The translations under genes and the position numbers were made by a program. The notes beneath the pieces were generated by a model. The model made no database searches. It was given only the letters and a program-made list of their open reading frames with translations, and was not told the origin of the DNA. DNA of 10,205 nt from Bacteroidota bacterium (GTDB lineage: Bacteria > Bacteroidota > Bacteroidia > NS11-12g > UBA9320). Every line of letters begins with the position of its first letter. Position 1 is the stretch's first letter. Where the stretch lies: positions 1 through 10,205 of the forward strand of contig DNBZ01000324.1 in assembly GCA_003484585.1 (NCBI GenBank), read 5' to 3'. This document shows positions 1-5,465 of the stretch, piece after piece.

Positions 1-634
1 AGCGAATAAAAAGTACTACGATTTGCCAGAGTTTTTTGCGAAGCACAATGTACATGTGGTTTCTTCTATGCCGCATTGGACTAAAGGGAAAACGGACAAA
101 CAACGAGGTGACGGAGTCTTTGACTTGTCTATACGAGCACTTCATGATTTGAATAAGGTAGGATATGGAATGCCAGACTCAAGTCTAAAACTAGATTTGG
201 TCTATAATCCGTCTGGAGCATATTTGCCAGGAGATCAGGCCTCACTAGAAAAAGAATTTAAAAAAGGATTATTGGAAGATTTTGACATCCACTTCAATGC
301 TCTTTTTGCGATTACAAATCTGCCAATTAGTAGATTTTTGGACTACTTATTAATGTCGGATAACTATGAGGACTATATGCAATCTCTGGTAGAGGCTTAT
401 AATCCTAAGGCTGCTCAGAATGTGATGTGCACCAATACTATATCGGTAAGTTGGGATGGATGGTTATACGACTGTGATTTTAATCAAATGTTAGAACTCA
501 AAGTAGCCAGTAAGTCAAAACACATAAGTGAGTACAATCAAAAGGAGCTAGATGCTCGCAGTATTATTATCTCACAACATTGCTACGGATGTACGGCTGG
601 AGCAGGTAGCAGCTGTCAAGGAGTTACCTCTTAA
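1..634 (+). CDS. arsS: Arsenosugar biosynthesis radical SAM protein ArsS (C-terminal part, 5' end outside window)
   Basis: The reading frame is open from base 2, so the start and the radical-SAM CX3CX2C motif lie upstream; about 210 residues remain of a family usually near 310-350. Family-typical blocks are visible: a QRGDGVF motif near base 100, the SRFLDYLL segment near 330-350, the VSWDGWLYDCDFNQML block (about 446-495) and a C-terminal cysteine cluster HCYGCTAGAGSSCQG. Cysteine codons at 428, 473, 581, 590 and 614 probably bind an auxiliary Fe-S cluster. The known family reaction is transfer of the 5'-deoxyadenosyl group of SAM to dimethylarsenite, giving a dimethylarsinoyl-adenosine, in the cytoplasm. 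The gene is followed 2 nt later by the rhodanese gene and heads the visible part of the operon. There is no in-frame TGA, so this is a cysteine form and not a selenoprotein. The family call is secure. Confidence 0.93.
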   Translation, partial: ANKKYYDLPEFFAKHNVHVVSSMPHWTKGKTDKQRGDGVFDLSIRALHDLNKVGYGMPDSSLKLDLVYNPSGAYLPGDQASLEKEFKKGLLEDFDIHFNALFAITNLPISRFLDYLLMSDNYEDYMQSLVEAYNPKAAQNVMCTNTISVSWDGWLYDCDFNQMLELKVASKSKHISEYNQKELDARSIIISQHCYGCTAGAGSSCQGVTS

Positions 635-636
635 TC

Positions 637-1122
637 ATGAATATTCTCCTGATTTTGGTATCTCTATTTTTCGGAAGCTCAGATGGGGATCCACTGAAGA
701 AATTACTAAAGCACTACAATACGGAATCAGTACCCTATGTGTACGTAGACCAAGTAGAAACATTCACCAATTCTCATTTGTTAGACAGTAGAGAAACAAG
801 GGAGTTTGAAGTAAGTCATCTGCGAGATGCAGTTTGTGTAGGGTATGATAGTTTTAACTTAGAAACAGTTCTAAATTTAATACCAAATAAACAGGATACC
901 GTAATAGTATATTGCTCACTAGGCATACGCTCAGAGGACGTAGGAGAAAAATTACAAGAGGCAGGATATTCGCATGTTTATAATATGTACGGCGGGATTT
1001 TTGAATGGAAAAATAAGGATAAAGTAGTTTATAATTCTACGGGAATACCAACCGAAGAGGTACACGCATTCACAAAAGATTGGGGTCAATGGCTACATAG
1101 AGGCATCAAAGTATACAAGTAA
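637..1122 (+). CDS. Rhodanese-like domain protein, probably exported, in the arsenosugar operon
   Basis: This 161-residue protein has a hydrophobic N-terminus (residues 2-13) that resembles a signal peptide, although no positive charge precedes it. A single rhodanese domain follows (about 35-135). The substrate-side motif LLDSRETREFEVSHLRDAV (48-66) is the usual rhodanese start. Cys93 opens the active-site loop CSLGIRS, a CX4R loop of the size used by sulfurtransferases; Cdc25/Acr2 arsenate reductases have a CX5R loop. The GGIFEWK segment near 119-125 is also typical. The start is the only ATG close to the arsS stop (2-nt gap), and the next gene begins 3 nt after the stop, so it is cotranscribed with the arsenosugar genes. 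Persulfide chemistry, for instance thiolation of an arsenical, is my inference. The function is unproven. Confidence 0.85.
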   Translation: MNILLILVSLFFGSSDGDPLKKLLKHYNTESVPYVYVDQVETFTNSHLLDSRETREFEVSHLRDAVCVGYDSFNLETVLNLIPNKQDTVIVYCSLGIRSEDVGEKLQEAGYSHVYNMYGGIFEWKNKDKVVYNSTGIPTEEVHAFTKDWGQWLHRGIKVYK

Positions 1123-1125
1123 CAT

Positions 1126-1749
1126 ATGGCTACTAAAGAACTACTTATTGTTTTTGTAAAAAACATAAAACTAGGCAAGGTAAAAACTAGACTTGCTAAG
1201 ACTATCGGAGATGATGCTGCTTTTGAAGTATACAAAAAGCTAGTTGCTATTACAGAAAAAGCCACTGCTAATGTGGAAGTGGACAAACGAATTTACTTTA
1301 GCGATGTGATAATAGAATCGAAGTGGGAAGGAGTACCCACGTGTGTGCAAGAAGGAGCAGACTTAGGAGAACGAATGCAAAATGCATTCAATGCTGCTTT
1401 TGCAGATGGATATGCTAAGGTGATATTGATAGGATCTGATTTGCCCGATATGAAAGAAGAAATTTTAGAGGAAGCATTTTTGTCTTTAGAAAAGTCAGAA
1501 GTAGTTTTAGGACCTGCGGAGGATGGCGGATATTATTTGCTCGGAATGCAAAAGGATTACAACTTCATTTTTGAGGCTATGCCGTGGAGTAAATCTAATT
1601 TGCTACAGATTACAAAGGCTAAATTAGATGCACATCAAGTAGGTTATTCATTACTCAAAACCTTAAACGATATAGACAATGAGGATGATTTAAAAGCATC
1701 TTCATTTTACACCTACCTCACACAAAACATACTAAGTTTAATGCTATGA
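1126..1749 (+). CDS. TIGR04282/DUF2064 family arsenosugar-associated glycosyltransferase or nucleotidyltransferase-like enzyme
   Basis: The protein has 207 residues and a single GT-A/nucleotidyltransferase-like Rossmann domain. Visible motifs are VKTRLAKTIG (19-28) after the first beta strand, DLGERM (79-84), GSDLPD (103-108, a likely metal-binding DxP site) and GPAEDGGYYLLG (129-140). These are the hallmarks of DUF2064, a family named as a glycosyltransferase in arsenosugar clusters but similar in fold and N-terminal motif to nucleotidyltransferases such as CofC. Located between the rhodanese and PNP genes, it could act on the ribose-1-phosphate made by the phosphorylase, either by activating it with a nucleotide or by transferring the sugar. 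Its TGA overlaps the next ATG by 4 nt (ATGA), which implies translational coupling. Family assignment is strong; the reaction is inferred. Confidence 0.88.
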   Translation: MATKELLIVFVKNIKLGKVKTRLAKTIGDDAAFEVYKKLVAITEKATANVEVDKRIYFSDVIIESKWEGVPTCVQEGADLGERMQNAFNAAFADGYAKVILIGSDLPDMKEEILEEAFLSLEKSEVVLGPAEDGGYYLLGMQKDYNFIFEAMPWSKSNLLQITKAKLDAHQVGYSLLKTLNDIDNEDDLKASSFYTYLTQNILSLML

Positions 1750-2555
1750 AACAGCAATTAGAAGATTCTATAGGATACCTTAAACAACTAGGGTGTTTAA
1801 ATTCGGAAGTCGGCATAGTACTAGGCACTGGGCTGGGCAAGCTTGTGGAACATGTGAAAATCATACAGGAAATTTCGTATGCAGATATCCCGCATTTCCC
1901 GGTAGCCACAGTAGAATTTCACAAAGGGAAACTGATCTATGGCGAGCTAGAAGGTAAACTAGTACTAGTGATGCAGGGTAGGTTTCATCTGTATGAAGGC
2001 TATAGCCTGCAGGAAGTTACGTATCCCATCAGAGTATTAAAAGCTTTAGGTATTCATACGTTACTGATATCTAATGCTGCAGGAGCTATTAATCCGGCAT
2101 ACAGCAAAGGAGATCTAATGTTACTCGATGATCACATCAACTTACAAGGTTCTTCTCCGCTTGCTTTTGGCACTGTAGAAGAGTACGGAGAGCGTTTTGT
2201 AGATATGAGTGCTCCGTATGACCAAGAGCTATTGAAGGTAGCTTCAGCCGCAGCTAAAAAGCTGGACATCTCTATCCATATAGGAATATATGCTGGAGTG
2301 GTAGGACCTCAGTTAGAAACTAGAGCGGAATACAGAATGCTCCGTATCATAGGAGCAGATGCCGTAGGTATGAGCACCATACCAGAGGTGATAGTAGCCA
2401 GACATCTTACTCTTCGAGTTTTGGCGGTCTCGGTACTTACAGATGTATGTGATCCTGAGAATCTAAAACCTATCAACATCCCAGAAATAATAAAAATAGT
2501 AGGCGATACCGAACCACAAATGGTAGCCCTTTTCAAACATATAATAAAAGAATAA
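1746..2555 (+). CDS. Purine nucleoside phosphorylase (trimeric PNP/MTAP family), arsenosugar pathway
   Basis: At 269 residues this is full length for the trimeric PNP family. The phosphate site is seen as GTGLG (27-31), MQGRFHLYEGY (76-86, with R79 and H81) and SNAAGAIN (109-116). The purine and ribose site is seen as GPQLETRAEYR (187-197, E191) and ADAVGMSTIPEVIVARH (204-220, M209). At the position of human PNP Asn243 there is Asp233 (LTDVCD), and human His257 appears to be replaced by Ile245. Asp at this position is also found in methylthioadenosine phosphorylase and favours 6-aminopurines. In this operon the natural substrate may be the arsinoyl-adenosine from ArsS, giving adenine and an arsenical ribose-1-phosphate. 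The gene overlaps its upstream neighbour by 4 nt and arsM by 1 nt. A general purine salvage role cannot be excluded. Confidence 0.93.
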   Translation: MKQQLEDSIGYLKQLGCLNSEVGIVLGTGLGKLVEHVKIIQEISYADIPHFPVATVEFHKGKLIYGELEGKLVLVMQGRFHLYEGYSLQEVTYPIRVLKALGIHTLLISNAAGAINPAYSKGDLMLLDDHINLQGSSPLAFGTVEEYGERFVDMSAPYDQELLKVASAAAKKLDISIHIGIYAGVVGPQLETRAEYRMLRIIGADAVGMSTIPEVIVARHLTLRVLAVSVLTDVCDPENLKPINIPEIIKIVGDTEPQMVALFKHIIKE

Positions 2556-3523
2556 TGAGTTACCTAGATACCACAAACGAAGTCTACAAAGAAGCGGCAC
2601 TTACCCCAGATGTAGGGCTTTGCTGCACCACTAATCCTATATGGGAACTCCCAGGACTCAAGATTCCGCTTATCATGCAGCAGATGAACTATGGCTGCGG
2701 TAGTACGGTGCATCCTAGAGATTTGGTGAATGAGCCGACCATTCTCTATGTAGGTGCAGGTGGAGGTATGGAGCTGCTCCAGTTTGCTTATTTCAATAGA
2801 AATAAAGGTGGGGTAGTAGGTATTGACGTGGTAGACGAAATGTTAGATGCGTCTAAGAAAAATTTTTTAGAAGCGGAAAAAGAGAACGCTTGGTTTAAAA
2901 GTGATTTTGTAGAGCTCAAAAAAGGAGACGCACTCAACCTGCCTGTAGCGGATAGCTCTATAGATGTAGCTGCTCAAAACTGCTTGTTCAATATCTTTAA
3001 AATGGAAGATCTGAAAAAAGCCATAGCAGAGATGTACCGAGTGCTCAAGCCTTATGGAAGACTGGTAATGAGTGACCCTACGTGTGAGCAGCCTATGAAT
3101 GATACGTTGAGAAACGATGATAGACTGCGTGCTCTGTGTCTTAGTGGTAGTCTGCCCATAGCAGAATATGTGAAAATGCTTACAGATGCTGGTTTTGGAA
3201 CTATAGAGATTCGAGCTAGAAAACCCTATAGGATTTTGGATCCTGTAAACTATCCTACAGATGAACTTATCTATATAGAGTCTATAGAAGTAGCAGCCAT
3301 CAAAGATCCTATGCCAGAAGATGGTCCATGTATTTTTACTGGTAAAGCAGCTATTTATTACGGAACGGAAGAACTTTTGGATGATGAAAAGGGACACATT
3401 CTAATGCAGAATCAACCCTTAGCTATTTGTGATAAAACTGCAGGAGCACTTGCGGCTTTAGGTCGTAATGATATCCATATCAGTGAATCTACTTTTCACT
3501 ATGATGGTGGTGGATGTTGCTAG
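2555..3523 (+). CDS. arsM: Arsenite S-adenosylmethionine methyltransferase ArsM (arsenosugar-associated type)
   Basis: This 322-residue protein has a class I SAM-methyltransferase domain. Motif I is YVGAGGG (65-71) and the acidic motif is GIDVVDEML (89-97). Three cysteines fit the arsenic-binding set of ArsM enzymes: Cys48 in YGCGS, Cys143 in QNCLFNIF and Cys195 in LCLSGSLP. A further vicinal pair, Cys23-Cys24, lies near the N-terminus, and the protein ends in a Gly-Gly-Gly-Cys-Cys tail. ArsM methylates arsenite stepwise with SAM in the cytoplasm, supplying the dimethylarsenite used by ArsS. The start ATG shares one base with the PNP stop (TAATG), so translation is coupled. It is the last gene of the operon; the next gene is convergent. 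Family and role are well supported. Confidence 0.93.
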   Translation: MSYLDTTNEVYKEAALTPDVGLCCTTNPIWELPGLKIPLIMQQMNYGCGSTVHPRDLVNEPTILYVGAGGGMELLQFAYFNRNKGGVVGIDVVDEMLDASKKNFLEAEKENAWFKSDFVELKKGDALNLPVADSSIDVAAQNCLFNIFKMEDLKKAIAEMYRVLKPYGRLVMSDPTCEQPMNDTLRNDDRLRALCLSGSLPIAEYVKMLTDAGFGTIEIRARKPYRILDPVNYPTDELIYIESIEVAAIKDPMPEDGPCIFTGKAAIYYGTEELLDDEKGHILMQNQPLAICDKTAGALAALGRNDIHISESTFHYDGGGCC

Positions 3524-3676
3524 AGGGTAGTGGAGAACCATTTGATTAAAATGAATTTTAGGATTTGTTATATGCTGATATTTTTGGTGTGAGAGTGTCT
3601 GATGGATTCTAAAACACACTTTTAATTCTAATAAATAGGGAGTGGAACTGCCTTTACTTATGAGGCTACTAACCTT
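3524..3676. other. Convergent intergenic gap without a clear terminator
   Basis: This short region separates the end of arsM from the end of the minus-strand gene at 3677. Only weak pairings are visible, such as AGTGT (3594-3598) with ACACT (3616-3620) followed by TTTAATT, and TAAAA/TTTTA at 3610-3624. None is a convincing intrinsic terminator, and I see no small gene. Confidence 0.5.
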
Positions 3677-4078
3677 TTACATTTTCCTGGGACCAAATTC
3701 ATTGTAGTTGTCTGAAACGGTCCAATACGCATGACATTTCGCTTGTAAGTCTTTTAAAAACTTGGAATTAAGTTTTGTATTTTCTGAGGATAGGTCATAG
3801 AATTTCTCGCACATAGTATACAGACTCTCTAGTATTGACTTAGTAACAGAGCCACTTTTGAACACAACCAAAGAGCCTAGAGGAGGTCTTCCATTTTTCA
3901 CTTCACTCATAGAAATGGCTTCAATATCCTCCGTAAAACTATCTCGCTCGTCAGCGTCTCGATAATTATATCCTGCATTTGAATCCGTATTCAACCTAGA
4001 ATAGGTAATCGTTCTGTTTTGCACTGCTAGTTTTATTAGCGTTTCTCTTATTTCTCGATTAACGTATATTTCTTCCAT
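3677..4078 (-). CDS. Small protein of unknown function with GRPPLGSLVV motif
   Basis: I do not recognise a named family. The 133-residue protein is soluble, with no signal peptide or membrane segment. Its layout is an N-terminal helical part, a TITYSRL motif (residues 23-29), an acidic middle, a conserved-looking GRPPLGSLVVFKSG segment (about 63-76) and a C-terminal helix ending near Cys-His-Ala-Tyr-Trp. From memory this order (TITYGEL, then GRPLLSALVV, then a C-terminal YW) recurs in small uncharacterised bacterial proteins, some of them in accessory regions; no function is established to my knowledge. The ATG at 4078 is preceded by a plausible promoter at 4097-4104. The gene stands alone between two sparse stretches, convergent to arsM, which suggests an accessory insertion and not a part of the arsenosugar operon. 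Confidence 0.75.
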   Translation of the reverse strand: MEEIYVNREIRETLIKLAVQNRTITYSRLNTDSNAGYNYRDADERDSFTEDIEAISMSEVKNGRPPLGSLVVFKSGSVTKSILESLYTMCEKFYDLSSENTKLNSKFLKDLQAKCHAYWTVSDNYNEFGPRKM

Positions 4079-4086
4079 TATGTAAT

Positions 4087-4114
4087 AGTCTTATCTCAAA
4101 TGTAAGACTTTTTT
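4087..4114. repeat. 7-bp inverted repeat AGTCTTA/TAAGACT around the -7 box, followed by a T run
   Basis: AGTCTTA (4087-4093) and TAAGACT (4103-4109) are perfect inverted repeats with a 9-nt spacer. On the + strand TTTTT follows directly, so it could act as a weak intrinsic terminator for + transcription. On the minus strand the arms flank and overlap the candidate -7 box of the gene starting at 4078, which fits an operator. Choosing between these roles is not possible from sequence alone. Confidence 0.45.
4097..4104 (-). promoter_or_regulatory. Candidate -7 box (TACATTTG) of the small unknown gene
   Basis: On the minus strand TACATTTG matches the Bacteroidota -7 consensus TAnnTTTG, about 18 nt before the ATG at 4078. 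A TTTTC stretch about 20 nt further upstream (4123-4127) is a poor match to the -33 TTTG element. The short leader is normal for such promoters. Confidence 0.45.
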
Positions 4115-4367
4115 AGGCGGTTGAAAACTATATTGGTATAAGATCTACTTCCCCAATAGAAACCTATGTTTTGCTTGTTTCATCATCAGTTCCAATTAAA
4201 AAAGAATCCTTAGGTATTTACTTGGTTTCAGAAATATTTATCCTATTTGGATAAATATTTTCAAGACTTTTTGACAATGCCTGAGTTTTCAGGTTTAGAA
4301 CTTTGGCAAGTTAAATTTTAGTAACTGAGCCTTCTTTTTAATAAATTCATATCATCAAGTCTAACTC
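4115..4367. other. AT-rich intergenic stretch, no gene seen
   Basis: Together with the preceding 36 bases this makes a 289-nt gap between two minus-strand genes. I find no coding frame of plausible composition. It holds the strong inverted repeat at 4232-4260 and a small 5-bp hairpin CCTGA-GTTT-TCAGG at 4280-4293. TATTGG (4131-4136) can pair with CCAATA (4153-4158). No transposase remnant or RNA gene was recognised. Confidence 0.5.
4232..4260. terminator. 12-bp perfect inverted repeat, candidate terminator of the GH113 gene
   Basis: The left arm AAATATTTATCC (4232-4243), the 5-nt loop TATTT and the right arm GGATAAATATTT (4249-4260) form a perfect 12-bp stem. It lies 108 nt after the stop of the minus-strand hydrolase gene. 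The stem is AT-rich and has no clean U-run on the minus strand, so a terminator role is only probable. On the + strand the next bases are tcaagactttttg. It could instead be a symmetrical protein-binding site. Confidence 0.4.
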
Positions 4368-5411
4368 TTATTGCTTTGCCTTCTGCATAGAAAGTTTCAG
4401 TATTTCTTCTGCAGGTTTATTTTGAGGTGTGAATCTAGACTGCCCATGACCACCAGATTTTTTATGGTCATGAAACCATTTCCAAACATAGCCTCCAGCA
4501 AACCAGTCTTCTTGCCAAAACTCTTGGTGCAATGCTTCTAGCCCATTTGTCTGTGCCTCGAGATTCACTTCTCCTCTTGGAGGATTCCACGGTTCGTGGG
4601 CTGCATAGTCTGTGCTGCAATACCCGTATTCTGAAAATAGTATTTTTTTATTCTCCCTTGTAGCTAAGCTTTTTAGCTTCTCTTTATGTGTCTGCCATCC
4701 TAGCTTGCACTCTTCGGTAGTAGGCGTTTTACGGTCAGATAACGGGAAGTAAGCGTCTACTCCTATGTAGTCTAGATCCTCCCAAAAAGATACGGTAGTA
4801 TAGGAGTCCCAGTTGGCTGCATACGTTATTTTACCCTTATATATTTTGCGTACTTCATGTATCAGGCTCTTCCAGTAAGTAGGTCTTTTATTCACGGCTA
4901 CTTTTAGTTCTGTGCCTATACAAAATAGCTCTGCATCTAAGTCTGCAGCTGCCTGTGCATAGGTCAAGATAAAAGCGGAATACTGCTTCTCAAAAGCTAT
5001 CCATTCCTTTTCTGAATGCATAGAGATGTCGCCTGTGAATTCTCCTTGACTCACCCAGATTTGAGGCTTAATCATAAGAGCGATATTGTTTTGCTTTAGG
5101 AGTTTTCCGTATTGCAAGATTCCTTCTACGGTTTCGCCATACCAGTGGCGATTTGAGTTATGCAATATCATAGTGTCGTCTAGACTTTTCATAAAGCCAA
5201 AAGGCATGAGTGCAGCATGATTAGCCGCTACATGTATAATAGGGGATATGGCAGAGTCTAAGAGTGGAGTGCCAGATGCTACTAGAGAGATGCCATTAAT
5301 CTTGAGCTGAGGCTCTTCGATTTTACTGAACTGAGAAACGCCTAGGGCAATTACACATCCGAGTAAGAGAAGTTTTACTCCGCCCATCCTAGTATTTAAA
5401 ACGTTCTTCAT
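4368..5411 (-). CDS. Exported GH113-like glycoside hydrolase (TIM barrel)
   Basis: The 347-residue protein starts with a short basic segment and a hydrophobic stretch (about 12-25), a signal peptide or membrane anchor; Cys19 sits too early in it for a good lipobox. The remainder is a (beta/alpha)8 glycosidase fold: LMPFGFM (68-74), KPQIW (115-119), IGTEL (165-169), YAANWDSY (197-204), DYIGVDAYFPL (214-224) and ILFSEYGY (257-264), followed by VWKWFHDH near 309-316. Glu168 is the expected acid/base and Glu261 the expected nucleophile. GH113 members include beta-mannanases, but many Bacteroidota homologues are untested, so the substrate is unknown. It follows the DUF547 gene by 54 nt on the same strand, probably in one transcript. 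No SusC/SusD or other polysaccharide-utilisation genes are near. Confidence 0.85.
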   Translation of the reverse strand: MKNVLNTRMGGVKLLLLGCVIALGVSQFSKIEEPQLKINGISLVASGTPLLDSAISPIIHVAANHAALMPFGFMKSLDDTMILHNSNRHWYGETVEGILQYGKLLKQNNIALMIKPQIWVSQGEFTGDISMHSEKEWIAFEKQYSAFILTYAQAAADLDAELFCIGTELKVAVNKRPTYWKSLIHEVRKIYKGKITYAANWDSYTTVSFWEDLDYIGVDAYFPLSDRKTPTTEECKLGWQTHKEKLKSLATRENKKILFSEYGYCSTDYAAHEPWNPPRGEVNLEAQTNGLEALHQEFWQEDWFAGGYVWKWFHDHKKSGGHGQSRFTPQNKPAEEILKLSMQKAKQ

Positions 5412-5440
5412 TTATTTTTAGCAATATAACGATTAACCCG

Positions 5441-5458
5441 ACCCGATAGATATCGGGT
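5441..5458. repeat. GC-rich palindrome ACCCGATA-GA-TATCGGGT between the DUF547 and GH113 genes
   Basis: The 8-bp arms are perfect with a 2-base centre. A second pairing is possible between AACCCGA (5435-5441) and TCGGGTT (5453-5459). It begins only a few bases after the DUF547 stop codon and ends about 30 nt before the GH113 start on the minus strand. There is no U-run, so it may be an RNA-stabilising or attenuating hairpin. From memory, similar ACCCGATA..TATCGGGT hairpins recur between genes in flavobacterial genomes. Confidence 0.55.
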
Positions 5459-5465
5459 TCGCTTA

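Noticed and set aside
560..634. Selenocysteine form of the ArsS C-terminus
   Set aside because: The cluster is encoded with Cys codons and there is no in-frame TGA before the TAA stop.
552..791. Open frame overlapping the end of arsS and start of the rhodanese gene
   Set aside because: It lies in another frame over two well-supported genes, and its translation shows no recognisable domain.
637..1122. Arsenate reductase of the Acr2/Cdc25 type
   Set aside because: The active-site loop is CX4R (Cys93-Arg98), which fits rhodanese sulfurtransferases, not the CX5R loop of Acr2.
2867..3397. Long minus-strand open frame (about 176 codons) inside arsM
   Set aside because: It is antisense to conserved ArsM motifs; its translation is rich in Ile, Ser and Phe without a family signature.
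3587..3624. Intrinsic terminator after arsM
   Set aside because: The possible stems are only 5 bp, with long loops or all-AT pairing, which is too weak to call.
5340..5411. Lipobox at Cys19 of the GH113-like protein
   Set aside because: Only a few hydrophobic residues precede the Cys and the hydrophobic stretch continues after it, so a plain signal peptide or anchor is more likely.
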